DNA from: Ectocarpus siliculosus
Taxonomy: Eukaryota; Sar; Phaeophyceae; Ectocarpales; Ectocarpaceae
Direction of reading: 5' to 3'
NCBI GenBank assembly: GCA_000310025.1
Contig: FN649755.1
Span: 3,584,662-3,648,661 of the forward strand
DNA: 64,000 nt
This document shows, piece after piece, positions 12,260-24,605 of this stretch. The first letter of the stretch is position 1. Each line of letters opens with the position of its first letter. The notes beneath the pieces are model-generated. The model ran no database searches. It saw nothing but the letters and a program-made list of their open reading frames with translations, and was not told where the DNA came from. The position numbers and the translations under genes are program-made.

Positions 12260-13325
12260 AGGTGCGTCTTGTGTGCTTTGCTCTGCTGCTGTAACTTCTG
12301 CCGTGTGCTGCGTGACTTAGGGGCTATATGCTGCCCTTGTTTGATTTGTTTGTTCTTGTTTTGTTAAAACTCCAGCGATGACGTGGTTTTGTGGTCTGCG
12401 GGCATCTGGTTGAGGTGCCTGTCCTTCCGCGCTGCCTCTGGTGGTTTGCTCTCACGAGGTTTGCGGAACAGCACGCACTCGGGATATACATAGTTTATGC
12501 ATGGCCTGGATTCACGTCGCCGCGCATCGCCGCACGCCTATCGGATTGCATCTATCTATGTAACCCGCGGCCGTGGGTTGCCTGCCATACATCTTTCGAA
12601 GTTTTGAAATTTGTTTCTCCATGTGGTCGCATCTCATTTCCGAGGGTAAACTAGTCAGTGCAAAACAAAGAACAAATAACTGACCCCCGAACAGGCGCAT
12701 TTGCCTTGTCGCTGGTCACTGTTTTAAGCGACTTGGTGAACGCTTTTCTGGGCTGCTGTTGTGCTTCACTCTCACGAGGGTCGGTGCACAGCATGCACTC
12801 GGGATATTCTATGGCGTCGATCCATGTACTCCACGCGCTACCGTAGGTCGCAACTTCTATCTGCCTTCCGCCGCTGGCGACATGCCACACTATTTCCCGA
12901 GGAGGCACCCAATACGTATTCCGCACAAGCACATCCCGTCTTGTTTCCACGTAATTGCACGTTCGTGGTCTGCCTCACCGATACTTCGGTCACAATAATT
13001 TTCCGGCGACCGGCAGACAGATTCCGGCCCGCGCCAGGTTCATCGCTTATTTGAAAACCGAACGGGGAGCGGCTGCCCCCTCACAACAAAGAAAGGCTGG
13101 TGTTTACTGCACCACATTAGATATAGGTCCAATATCGTAGGCATCCTTCGCGTTCGCTACCGCTATGCCTACCCGCGGCGATATCTAGACTTTGTTTTGG
13201 GCGCACTACTTACGGTAGGTTCCGACCATTTCTATATCACGGTCCGACCACGCTATGTTCCGACCATGGGGTGGTGGTTGGTTCTTACTGAGCCCGTTCT
13301 ACGTATGTAGACTATGCGCATCTTC
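12260..13325. other. No gene recognised
   Basis: Two short stretches share CTCACGAGG(G/T)...CAGCA(C/T)GCACTCGGGATAT (near 12450 and 12770), suggesting an internal 320-bp duplication. No coding sequence is supported. Confidence 0.35.
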
Positions 13326-13330
13326 GGGCG

Positions 13331-13373
13331 TTGTTCTGTTTGTTTGTTCTGTTTGTTTGTTTGTTTGTTTGTT
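13331..13373 (+). repeat. TGTT microsatellite
   Basis: Tandem TGTT/TTTG tetranucleotides, with one CTG interruption, at the left edge of the large satellite block. Confidence 0.9.
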
Positions 13374-13384
13374 TTCGCCTTGCC

Positions 13385-16300
13385 GGTTCCATCCTCGACA
13401 ACAGCCACAAGTCGCTATCCTCAACAGCCACAAGTCGCTATCCTCCGCCTCCCGGGTTGCTATAAAGTACACCCCTCTTGCAACCTGCTGTCGAGGCGCA
13501 ATTGCAGTCGCTATACCTTTGGTTACTGTGCCCAGTCCGATACGACGGGTGCAAGTCAGAAGTTGCGATCCTTTGCTTCCCGAATTGTTAACGCCCCGCG
13601 TACAACTCCCCACCGAGGCGGACTTCGCAGCTGCTAGATATACGCCGCTGGTAGCGTCGTTAGGGCAAGTCAGAAAATACATGCTATGTGTTTTTCTGGT
13701 ACAACTTCTTACAACCCCCATCGGTGCAGAAGTCGAGACGCTATACTCTACCTGCTCTGACGGATGCAAGCTAGCAGCTGCTGCACTCCGCGTGCAGTGT
13801 TGCTGTACTCGCCGTTTACAATCCCATCGGTGCAGAGATCCGTTTACACCCCCCCCCCCCCCCCCCCCCCCGATGCGGGGGAAGGAATCCAGTTGCTACA
13901 CTGTTGTGACGGATGCAAGCTAAATAGCAGATGCAATACTCCGCTTGCTGTGTTGCTATCCACACCGTTTACAATCCCATCGGTGCAGAGATCGAGTTGC
14001 TATATTCTGCCTCCGGTGACGGGGGCAAGCAAGCAGTTGCTATATTCCGCTTGCCGTGTTGCTATACACACCGTTTACAACCCCCATCGGTGCAGAAATT
14101 GAGTTGCTGTACTCTACCTGCTGGGTCCAAGCTAGCAGTTGCTATACTCTGCTTGCAGTGTTGCTATACCTCCGTTTGGTGCAGGAATCGAGTTGCTATG
14201 CTCTACAGTACCTGTCGTGACGGATGCAAGCTAGCAGATGCAATACTCCGCTTGCAGTGTTGCTATCCACACCGTGTAAAATCCCCGTCGGTGAAGAAAT
14301 CGAGTTGCTATACTCTCCCTCCGGTGACGGGGGGCAAGCGAGCAGTTGCTATACTCCGCTTGCCGTGTTGCTACACACACCGTTTACCCCCCCCCCGCCC
14401 CCTACCGAACGAGGCCGAAATTGAGTGGCTACACTCAACCTTCTGGGACTGTTGCAAGCTTGCAGTTGCGATACTCTGCTTGCTGTGTTGCTACATATGG
14501 TTCGCAACCCCCCCGGTGAAGAAATCGAGTTGCTATACTCTCCCTCCGGTGACGGGGGGCAAGCGAGCAGTTGCTATACTCCGCTTGCCGTGTTGCTACA
14601 CACACCGTTCCCTCCCCCCCCCCCCCCCCACCGAACGAGGCCGAAATTGAGTGGCTACACTCAACCTTCTGGGACGGTTGCAAGCTTGCAGTTGCGATAC
14701 TCTGCTTGCTGTGTTGCTATACATACGGTTTGCAACCCCCCCATCGGTGCAGAAATCGAGTTGCTGTACTCCACATGCGGTGACCGGTGACAAGCTAGCA
14801 GTTGCTACACTCCGCTTGCCGTGTTGCTATACACCCCGTTTACCGCCACCCCCCCCCACTGATGCCGAAATTGAGTTGCAAAACTCAACTTGCTGCGACG
14901 GGTGATAAGCAGGCACCGCTCGCCGTGTTGCTATTCACCCCGCGTACCACCCTCCGTCGCCGACAGTGAAGTTGCTATTCTCCGCCTGCTGTGACGTTAG
15001 GCTACAGTTATCAGAAGTTGCTGTGTTGCTCGGATTGGCAGGTTGCTGTACTGCTATGCATATGCAGAAATTGCATGGTGTTTGTAGTCATTCTATTTGC
15101 GCAAGTCAGAAGTTGCTTACTGCTGCATTGCTGCGTGTTGACATACACCCCGTCTACAACATCCATGGGTGCAGACATCGAGTTGCTATACTCTACCTGT
15201 CGCGACGGGGATAAGCTAGCAGTTGTTACACTCCGCTTGCCGTGTTGCTATACACCCCACTCCCCACCCTCCGTCGCAGACATCGAAGTGCTATACTCGG
15301 CGTTCTGTGATGTTACGCAAGTCAGAGGTTGCTATACTTCCCATTACTGCGCGCTAGCGTGACGTAGCGCTGCCGATGCGGTGGAGGAATCGAGTTGCTA
15401 TACTCTACGGTACCTGTTGTGACGGATACAATGTAGCAGATGCAAAACTCCGCTTGCCGTGTTGCTATCCACACCGTGCAGCACAGAACAACCCCCATCG
15501 GTGCAGAAATTGAGTTGCTGTACTCTCCTGCTGGGTCCAAGCTAGCAGTTGCTACTCTGGTTGCCGTGTTGCTACACACACCGTTTACAACCGCCCTCCT
15601 TCCCCCCCCCATCGATGCGGTGCAGGAATCGAGTTACTATGCTCTACAGTACCTGTCGTGACGGATGCAAGCTAGCAGATGCAATACTCCGCTTGCAGTG
15701 TTGCTATACGCACCGTTTACAATCCCCATCGGTGAAGAAATCGAGTTGCTATACTCTGCCTCCAGTGACGGGGGCCAGCGAGCAGTTGCTACTCCGCTTG
15801 CCGTGTTGCTACGTACACACACCGTTTACCCCCCCCCCCCCCCGAACGAGGCCGAAATTGAATTGCTACACTCAACCTTCTGGGACGGGGGCAAGCTAGC
15901 AGTTGCTATACTCTGCTTGCCGTGTTGCTACACACACCGTTTAAAACCCCCATCGGTGCAGAAATCGAGTTGCTATACTCTACATGCTGTGACCGGTGAC
16001 AAGCTAGCAGTTGCTACACTCCGCTTGCGGTGTTGCTATACACCCCGTTTACCGCCACCCCCCCCCCACCGATGCCGAAATTGAGTTGCAAAACTCAACT
16101 TGCTGCGACGGGTGATAAGCAGGCAATTTAGTTGCTCCGCTCGCCGTGTTGCTATTCACCCTGCGTACCACCCTCCGTCGCCGACAGTGAAGTTGCTATA
16201 CTCCGCCTGCTGTGATGTTAGGCTACAGTTATCAGAAGTTGCTGTGTTGCTCGGATTGGCAGGTTGCTGTACTGCTATGCATATGCAGAAATTGCATGGT

Positions 16301-17600
16301 GTTTGTAGTCAATCTATTTGCGCAAGTCAGAAGTTGCTTGCTGCATTGCTGCGTGTTGACATACACCCCGTCTACAACATGCATGGGCGCAGACATCGAG
16401 TTGCTATACTCTACCTGCCGCGACGGGGATAAGCTAGCAGTTGTTACACTCCGCTTGCCGTGTTGGTATACACCCCACTCCCCACCCTCCGTCGCAGACA
16501 TCGAAGTGCTATACTCGGCGTTCTGTGATGTTACGCAAGTCAGAGGTTGCTATACTTCCCATTACTGCGCGCTAGCGCGACGTAGCGCAGTGCTTACCGC
16601 CCGTCGGTTTGACCAGTTGGATGTTACGATATTCCAATTGCTGTGTTGCTATTCCCCCGTCTACGCGCGCCCTGTACTCCGGGTGCTGTGTTGCTATACA
16701 CACACCCCGCTCGCAAAATAGGCAGATATGCATGGTGCTTGCCGTCAATCTATCTGTCAGAAGTTGCTATACTTCCCCTCCGTCTATGCAAAATCGGAGT
16801 TGCTATAATAACTCACCTGCTACGGTGTTGGTGCCAGTCAGCAGTCGGTCTTCTCTGCATGCGGTGTTGCTGTCCACCCCGCTTACACTCTCCGTCTATG
16901 GCAATTCGGAGTTGCCAAGTCGCTCTGTGATGCTTGCCGTGTTGCTCGAACACCCCGCGTACACGCCTTCGTCTATGCACAATCGAAGTCGCTAGATTCC
17001 AACTGCTCCGGCGTTGGGGCAAGTCAGAAGTCGCTATACTCTGCTTGCCGTGTTGCTATGCGCCCCGCTTTCATCACGCGAGTCAGCAGTTGCCCCAATC
17101 CAATTGCGGTGTCGCCATACACCCGGAGTGGGGGAGCCGCTTCCAGCCCTCCTTCGCATAGTAGACTATGGACGTACAGTATTGCTTTCGGCGTAGCCAG
17201 ATGTGGTGAATTAAGGTGCTGGCCACCCGTCTCAACCTATCTATGCAAGTCAGAAGTTGCTGTGCTTCTGGTTGCTGCGGGGCGTTCGGTATCTCGTGTG
17301 CATTACCCAATTCGAATAATCAGTCGCGATACTTCGGATCGCTGCGGTGCTGACCGCAAATAAATGTTGCACGGTGTTTTGCCGTCAATCCATCTTCCAC
17401 GCCAGAAGTTGCTGTACTGTCGTGCTCCGTGGTTAATCTACACATCCGACCGCTAGCTAGCGGTGGGTCGCTACTACGGTAGATCTATGCCTCACTCCGT
17501 ATATGCAAGTTGGAGGTAGCTGTGCATCCGTGCTGGGCTGCCAGGTGTACAATCGGCTGCTAGCCGTTGTGGTGACGGTGCTTGCTGTCCATCGCAATAA
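13385..17600 (+). repeat. Diverged satellite, about 100-120 bp unit
   Basis: Units contain GAAATYGAGTTGCTATACTC, then a CTGTGACGG-like spacer, AAGCTAGCAG, and CTTGCCGTGTTGCTA followed by ACACACCGTTTAC and a C-rich run. GARATYGAG landmarks occur near 13988, 14094, 14187, 14298, 14417, 14519, 14642, 14751 and 14865, and continue onward with growing divergence past 16600. The unit has few stops, so long frames (for example 13931-14650) run through it. These are repeat artefacts and not genes. Poly-C tracts near 13847-13870, 14390, 14620 and 15830 may have uncertain length. Confidence 0.9.
14870..16590 (+). repeat. Higher-order 1.22-kb duplication inside the satellite
   Basis: The block near 14870-15370 recurs near 16090-16590 with an offset of about 1220 bp. 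The shared non-satellite anchor GTTAGGCTACAGTTATCAG is at 14996 and 16216, followed in both by CGGATTGGCAGGTTGC and TGCATATGCAGAAATTGCAT. Several base units were therefore duplicated together. Confidence 0.85.
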
Positions 17601-18009
17601 TCGTAATTCCGAACGCTGTGTTGACACCCGGCCTCTGTAAGCAGACTTCCAACCGTTGTGACCCCGGTTTCTTCAGTCTAGGACGTGACTGTTGGTCGCT
17701 GCACACCAAGATCGGGGTTGCTCCACGCGGGGCCGTTGGACAGACGTGCCATGCATCCGGCTGCTAGGCCGCCGCTCGTCGCTACATAGTCCGATGTTGG
17801 GCGGCGCTTGTCGTCGACCCATGTACGCCAGCCAGAAGTGGCTGTTCATCCGATTGCCGTGTTGCCCTACACCCGACCGCCTCCCAGACATGGCGGCGGT
17901 TCTTGCCGTCATCTCAATTGACGCAGGTCAGCGGGGGTTATACATCTGATTGCTGTGTCGCTATACATCCGGCCGCGGCCCAGGCGCTCGCCAAGAGCCA
18001 GACATGGTG

Positions 18010-18990
18010 CGGTGCTTGCCGCCAATCCATCCGCTCGTCGGTTCACCGGTGTGGGGTTCCCCCCGAATGTTTCAGGTATCCCAGCGGCATGTGCCTTAAC
18101 ACCCGATGCTCGGCAGTTCTATGTACATCGGGCGCGGGTTTCCCGACTTTTCGCATCGATTGAGACGCACACTGCACAAGCGCACACGCAGCAGCAGTGC
18201 GGTCTACTCCCTCACGTAGGAACAACAGCTCCGTTTGTCGTAGGTAGTAGTGGGCCCGGCGCTGCGTTGCGAGTGTCTGTGCTGTGCCATGTTTTCTCGG
18301 CTCCCAGCCTGGATAGTTGCATCGTACCGGCGATTTTGCCTTAGCATCCGATGCCCGGAAATACATAAATCGGGCGCGGGTTCCGAATCTTTCCCATCGA
18401 TTAACGCACACTGCACAGGCGCACCCGCAATAGCAGTGCGGCCTACTCCCTCACCTAGGAACAATAGCTCCATTGTTGCAAGTAGTAGTGGGCCCGGCGC
18501 TGCGTTGCGAGTGTCTGTGCTGTGCCATGTTTTCTCGGCTCCCAGCCTGGATAGTTGCATCGTACCGACGATTGCCTTAGCACCCTATGCTCGGAAATAC
18601 ATAAATCGGGCGAAGGCCCCGAACCTTTCCCATCGATTAACGGACACTGCACAGGCGCACCCGCAATAGCAGTGCGGCCTACTCCCTCACGTAGGAACAA
18701 CAGCTCCATTTTGCATGTAGTAGTGGGCCCGGCGCTGCGTTACGAGTGTCTGTGCTGTGCCATGTTTTCTCGGCTCCCAGCCTGGATAGTTGCATCGTAC
18801 CGACGATTGCCTTAGCACCCGATGCTCGGAAATACATAAATCGGGCGAAGGTTCCGATCCTTTCCTATCGATTGACGCACACTGCACAGGCGCACCCGCA
18901 ATAGCAGTGCGGCCTACTCCCTCACGTAACAACGACTCCGTCGTCGTAGGTAGTAGTGGGCCCGGCGCTGCGTTGCGCGTGTCTTTTCCT
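18010..18990 (+). repeat. Tandem repeat of about 235 bp, four copies
   Basis: GGGCCCGGCGCTGCG recurs at about 18251, 18490, 18725 and 18958. Each unit also has CTCGGCTCCCAGCCTGGATA, CGATGCTCGGAAATACATAA and GCAGTGCGGCCTACTCCCTC. The central copies are nearly identical, with divergence towards the edges, as expected for unequal exchange. Frames of 80-120 codons through it repeat themselves and are not genes. Confidence 0.9.
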
Positions 18991-18999
18991 GGGCATGGT

Positions 19000-20665
19000 T
19001 TGTTTGCTCCAGTCTGGATAGTGGCATCGTTTCGGCATTCATTTGCCCCGAAACCTGCTCATCTGAAACTCGTTGGTGATCATGATATCTCGGGTATACA
19101 TGCACTGTGTACACAGTACGCCCGACCTGCCTCGCCCCAGTCGCCACATCGAAAGACTGGCCTGGGCGGCACGATGCCAGCAAAGGGAGCACCGTGGATG
19201 CTCGAACCGTCACCGCATGCAGACATGGCTCGCCGGTGTATGCGCCGTCTTTGAACCGCCAACCACTCCCGAATCATCTCCGACGCACCGAGTCCTGTTC
19301 GACGCCGGCATCCAGTCGGTAGTAGACTCCTTCAATTGCGGGTGGCGACGAACCGCACCATGCACAATTTCACCATGCACAATTTGCAGGTTTTCCCCCG
19401 TGTACAACTAGCGACAGCCCGCTCCGTCGAGGTCGCGCACATGGCAGAGGTCGGAGTGTTGTGTGCCTTGGGCATCCTCGAGAGTTGGCGATATCCTGAC
19501 TGGGCGATGATTGCGTGCGAAGTCAGAAGTCATGTTCCTCTTGACCCATACTCTTATGTCTGTAGATGGATACCCGCCCGTATGCGGGTTTCCCGTGTTG
19601 GTGCAGAGTGCACCTGTTGGCGGGGTGGCCCCCGTCCGTGCATATATTAGCGCATGCGGTCGAAAGGGCGTCTAACATCATTCGGGCGCACACGGACGAA
19701 CTTGTGTTGAGGATTGCCAGAGGACATCCCCCAACCGCGGGGAGCAAAACACCGTTGTCGTCGTCACTGATGTGGTCGGATGCGCGCTTTGCTTGAACGG
19801 CATCGGTTGGATTCACGCCTCCCGGAACAAGGCGGTAGGTTGATTACTTGGTCGATTCTCCGGGGAAGGTGACAAGATCGGGGCATTGTGTCACATGCGT
19901 GGAAGTGGGGTCGCCCGGTTGCCTGTTTTGTTCTTCCGGCACCACGTGGGCAAAACAATCTGCCGCCGTGTCGCTCTACAAGGACTCTTTCTGTAAGTTG
20001 AACATGGCGTGTAACGAGCAACTTGGCAGAGGGGACGACTTTAACTCTACGTCGGGGCTCAGAACCTTTGGTGCCAGTCCGACGGTGAACACGAGCCTCA
20101 CATTCACCACCAGCACTGCAGCTGTTAGTCGGGATCACCGCTAGGGACATTTGTGCAGTCAGAGCCATAGCGGGCTACATCCACGCGGGCCAAGCTGTGG
20201 CGTGGAGCTTATCCTCCGCCAGCTTTCGTCTGCGGTGCTCGATGATGATAGCAGTGGACCTTGAAGCGCTGCGGCCCAGGATACGGTGGCTCTTCAGGCG
20301 CAACTGTGGCCTGCCGACCAGCCCTCTTTTTCCATGCAACATTTCAGGGCAAGGAGGGCTTTGACCAGACCCACGCCCGGTAGCGCGAAAGGAGATGTGC
20401 CGATGGGGGTTAGAGACCGGAACCGATGGTGGTGAAGAACTACAAAACATTGGGCCGTCCTTCACACGGCGGGGGGGCGGCGAACTATACGGCTTGCCAC
20501 GAGGAGCCGTTGTCTCTCGCATTGGGAGCCGCCTTTGCAGCGTATGCCCCCCCCGTACGCCGGTTTAATCCCATAGCTGAATATACGAAAGTTTGGGGCT
20601 CTACCACGCTCCAGGTCAGTGGTCGCGAAGAAGACGGGACAAGGAAAGTATGGGTGGGACCACAG
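19000..20665. other. No gene recognised
   Basis: Frames of about 100 codons exist on both strands but show no recognisable domain. The frame near 20426-20743 (+) ends in the duplicated 72-bp segment, so its C-terminus is shared with the one at 20923-21240 through DNA duplication only. Confidence 0.3.
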
Positions 20666-20669
20666 GCCG

Positions 20670-21085
20670 GAGCTGGAGGCCTCATCCAAAATCCAATACT
20701 TAGATTAAATGATCCTAGGCCACGAGCAATAATACAACAGTAAAATCGGGTCTGCAAACGAATTCAAATTCGGCACGAAAATGGATGTAGGCGTCTGTCC
20801 CGGTAACATGTTGAAATTTGCATACAGCCGATCATTGTCTTTCTTCCTACCGTGAATACGCGAGAACACAAGAAAAGAAATAATTTCGAGACCACCCCAC
20901 CCACCCTGCAGCAAATGTTGTATTGAGGCTCAAAGCCTCAGGATCATTTACAGATTCATTGCCGCGCCAACTGCAGTCGGCGCGGCAGTGCATCCGTGGG
21001 ACCGCCGGCCTCAGAGCTGGAGGCCTCATCCAAAATCCAATACTTAGATTAAATGATCCTAGGCCACGAGCAATAATACAACAGT
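20670..21085 (+). repeat. 72-bp perfect direct repeats flanking a 272-bp insert
   Basis: Positions 20670-20741 and 21014-21085 read identically for 72 bases (from GAGCTGGAGGCC to AATACAACAGT). Between them lies a segment whose first 129 bases are repeat D2. This is either a local tandem duplication of 344 bp or the short terminal repeats of a small element. Confidence 0.85.
20741..20869 (+). repeat. 129-bp dispersed repeat, copy D2
   Basis: Partner of 11591-11719, differing at one base. It starts exactly where the first 72-bp direct repeat ends. Confidence 0.9.
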
Positions 21086-22045
21086 GCAATATCGTTGGTT
21101 TGCCTTTTGACTTGTTGTTGTTGCTGTTGTCGTCTTCACATGTTGAAAACCATTACGGTCTCCGCTCAGTACCTTCTCATGTACGTTCTGGTCCAACCGA
21201 GGCGGACGCCTGCTGCCCCCAAAGAGGGGATACACCTTAAAAAGAAATGCTAGGAGTTCGAGAAATAGGAAATAACAATGTCCGGGGGGGTGCAAGCGGG
21301 GGTGCAAGCGATGCCTTTGCGAGTATTTGAACGACCTTGCACCGTAGCGGTGATTCAAAACGTTGGAAATGGTGCATGGATGCAGTGCATGATGAACGGC
21401 GTGGGTGGGGAGCGTGTGGTGAGTCATGCATACCACAAACGCCCTAAGTCGCCGTTTGCCCTCATCCTGGCGGCCGAGAGCCCAGGTACATGGCCCTGTT
21501 TGAGGTGTTTAACCACACAAAAACACGCCAAAGCGTACAAAAGTCATCAGGGTCATGTATGGCATGTACATACAAAGCTCACCGACCCTGGCTGTAGGGG
21601 GTGGGTGTCAATTGGGCATGCGTTCGTGCGAGAACCGTGTTTTCGGATTAATAGCCTCGGCCGTCCAAGTCTAGGTGAGCCGAACCAGAGGCGAAACCGC
21701 CAGAACATGCTCACACCTCCGATCAAGTCGGGAATTTTTGCGTTGATGAGCTCCAAATGGGTCCTGGACAACTCGTTAGAGCCTCAAATCGGGACCGGAG
21801 TGTCGTCGTGTGCCCATCCTTCGCCCCCGACAACAAACAAAAATGCATTTTCTATTTGTTTCAAAGTACGCCCGGTGGCGTGCCTTTGGCGCCCCTGAGA
21901 AAGGCAATGCTTGCGGTCACCATACTTTTGTTGTCGAGTAATGCTACTCTCGTGCTGCTGATGCAAGCAGGCGACTCCCAACAGAAAGAGGAGTGTTGCT
22001 TGCTGTTTTGTTGAGAGAACGTGAGTGTTTTGAGAACGGTGTAAT
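21086..22045. other. No gene recognised; part resembles 51.06-51.26 kb
   Basis: The stretch 21110-21245 shares an order of short blocks with 51110-51260 (TGTTGTTGTTG, CATGTACGT or CATATGTATGT, TCCAAC, ACCTTAAAA or ACCTAAAAA), suggesting another old dispersed repeat. The open frame 21278-21898 (206 codons) shows no family features and I do not support it as a gene. Confidence 0.35.
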
Positions 22046-22119
22046 GCCGGTCGCCCCGGTGGTCTAGTTGGTATCCTCGAAACCTTCTAGAGGTCAGGTC
22101 AGGGGTTCGAATCCCGGCG
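22046..22119 (+). mobile_element. tRNA-derived SINE, copy 2
   Basis: A 74-base tRNA-like head with GCCCCGGTGGTCTAGTTGG and GGGGTTCGAATCCC boxes, followed by a tail with GTGAGTTTTTCTC as in copy 1. The anticodon arm is mis-paired. A second A-box-like sequence, TGGCCTAGTGGATAGC, lies near 22167. Read on the minus strand it gives an 'AGIRTPDL...' peptide, the usual false protein produced from such tRNA-like sequences. Confidence 0.75.
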
Positions 22120-22853
22120 TAAGCGAGCTTTTCTTGCAAAGTGAGTTTTTCTCTCGCTTCCGCTCCTGGCCTAGTGGATAGCGCTAGTTCGTGTGTACAC
22201 GGAGGGAAGAGAGTGCTGAACTCTTCTCGCATTAAAAATCGGAGGCAAAGTACCGCAGAAGGGGAGGGCAGAGAGGGGCTGTTCTGTGTGACCACGGGTT
22301 GGAGGAAACGGCACTAGTGCTGTGAGCGCTGATTTGGAGTGAAGAAAAAAAAAAAAAATGGCCCGGAAACCTCCACGCGGATATTGGGCCTGGGGCAGGG
22401 GTGGCCCCTTCGACAAAGTTGCCTCGAAGTCTTACATGGGCGACCAAAAGCAGCGGTCCAAATGGTCTTGCGCACAAGGACCACACGACGCCGCTGGCTG
22501 AAGCGTGGCCATCGACGGAAAATGAAAACGTGAACATTAGCAAGTTGTCAGCAGGACGTTTACGTTTGCATGTCCTCCAACACAACGTGTGCGTATTTTC
22601 TCGTGCGTGAACGCCTTTGGTCAACCATAGTGGCACTGCCGTCTTTTCCTTCTCGAGGTACTAGTTTCAGTGTTCTACTCAAGCTGGACCCTCTCAACTC
22701 ATCGCGTTGAAACTTGAATCCTAGCGCGCAAAACACGCCTGGCGTGTCCATACTCCGCAGAGGGTACTATGGTCCTTTTTTCTTTCTTATCCACACATGT
22801 TGCATGGGAGCTTCTTGTCTCGGGCTGCCTTGGTCGAAAGGGCGTGTAGTCTG

Positions 22854-23726
22854 TCACAAACAGCCAAACAATGGAAAACCTTTCAAGCCTATCTCGCCTC
22901 GGCGAAACACATTTGCAGTCCTGGGTAAGTACACGACGAGAGGAAAAATAACGGGAAAAACCATGCATACACAGGACGCCAACCCCTCCTTGAGCCTGCG
23001 CCCACTGTAACCCCACAACGCGTGCCCGGTCCGACCATGACCCCCAAATGTATCACGTGTTTCCGTAAGGACACGCAAAACTCGAAGCGCCAAAACAGAG
23101 CTGAGAAAAACAAGGTCAAGCCGCCCAAAGCAGTCAAACACGCGCACCAACGGCCTGTCGTAGAAACACCTGCCGCATGTCCAGAGTGCAGTCTGGCACC
23201 CCGACACACTGGGTGAGGCGTGGCCGTCGACTCTCCTCAAGAGGGCGCCTAGAAGCTGCCTGTTGTACTTCCTATTCTGAAGCTCGTTGATGACACTGAG
23301 CGAGTACGTGAAATTTGGAAAGGTCATGTTCCTGATAGACCGCAAGTACATGGGCTTAACCCCATGGTCGGACTCGTGGCGTGTAAGGTTAACCCCACCG
23401 TTATCTTTACACGTCGTAAAGCCATTGTACAGCTTCCTGCAATCCGGCCCGTGTTTGTTCTCGTGGTGCCCATCAGGCCCGATGCGCATCTCCCTCGTGA
23501 TAGGGTCCCCCTCGAAGGGTTTTTACCTCGTGTCGTGGAACATTGAATCGTAGCCAACCACCTTGTCTTCCTCCGTCGTGGTTGCGTGCGGTGCAGCGTT
23601 CCGCTCCAGGCTGAGCTCCAGCTCTTTGAGTGCGTAAACACCCCGCCTAAATCCAATTCCTCCACGTGTGACGATCGCTTGCGAAAAAACATGAAACACG
23701 AAAAACGGACGCAGGCATACCAACAT
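22854..23726 (-). pseudogene. Decayed minus-strand gene 1, unknown family
   Basis: One frame runs from 23726 to 22854 (about 290 codons) with a single stop (TAA, 23523-23525). The protein-like part has ELELSLERNAAPHATTTEED, GYDSMFHDTR before the stop, and GPDGHHENKHGPDCRKLYNG, VKPMYLRSIRNMTFPNFTYS and LSVINELQNRK after it. Beyond about 23200 the residues look less natural. I do not recognise the family. The stop within an otherwise continuous frame suggests recent decay. It heads a minus-strand cluster of similar relics reaching 28.9 kb. Confidence 0.45.
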
Positions 23727-23739
23727 GAAACACCGGCGT

Positions 23740-24605
23740 CAAATTGTGCAGAGGGCGGGCCCCGCCCTTGAAACGTGAAGTCAACCTGCCTGCCGTGGAG
23801 AATTTCAGATTTCGCCTACTCGTGTCGATGCTAAAAAAACAATACAACCCACCCATACCAGAGAAATGGACTCCCATCACGAGGCGGCCACTGTACAACA
23901 GGCAAGTCACACGAGCAACTTTCGTGCAGTGCAATTCGTAAGTGCACACCCGAAAACTCTACCAAATAGAGAACGGCATCAATGCGCCGATACACGATAT
24001 GCACCGAAAGCATGGAGCACCCGAATGTCACTCACCTCGCTGCACACCGAGCAGCGAGAGCTCCGACTCAAAGGAATATCGTCGTACGTGTCCAAATGAA
24101 TACCTCCCGCCCGCTAGCACCTTTACCGCCAACATCACCACATCGGCGCACCTGCTCTCTCTCTCGCTTCTGCAGTCAAAGGCATGAGGCAATCCACGAC
24201 GAAGTCCACCTTGGCCTGCACACAAGCACGGGCGCAGGGATATGGCGTCGCGTCAATACATGTGCAAACGATGCAGAAGCAGATTTGGCCGTGCTGGTTG
24301 ATAGAGCTTTTCTAACGTTGGGAAGGGGCCAGTCAGCAAGTCGGGAGGAAGCACCAGCGTGGTATTCAATTTTTGCCTCCGCCGGGCTGTTCAAGCGCGT
24401 GTCGCCGTGTAATGCCAAGCCTTTACAGCGGAGTTGTAATTGCACAGAGGTTGGGTTGCACCTCGCACATCAAGTCCAAAGCGGACCACCAAAACAAGCC
24501 GGGACAGTGGAGGCCTATTTTCCGTTGCTTTTCGGCACTTCTGCTGCGACTTTTCCGACTTTTTTTTGTCTAGGGCGGAGTGTGCTCAATGCTTGCTTGC
24601 CTCAG
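23740..24605. other. Ambiguous coding remnants on both strands
   Basis: The plus strand holds a plausible stretch near 23790-23941 (RPLYNRQVTRATFVQC) followed by a donor-like GTAAGT. The minus strand holds a neat exon-like piece at about 24157-24222 (VDFVVDCLMPLTAEARERA) with a CAG acceptor and GTGCGC donor. The plus frame 23982-24620 is 212 codons long but low in recognisable features. I cannot decide which strand was coding. Confidence 0.25.

Noticed and set aside
13931-14650. Open frame of 239 codons with regular Cys and Tyr residues
   Set aside because: It is the translation of the satellite unit; the peptide repeats with the DNA unit and all three frames are similarly open.
21278-21898. 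Open frame of 206 codons
   Set aside because: No domain, no codon periodicity visible by eye and no paralogue in the window; length alone is insufficient.
22046-22119. tRNA gene
   Set aside because: A and B boxes are present, but the anticodon arm does not pair properly and two other diverged copies with tails mark it as a SINE.
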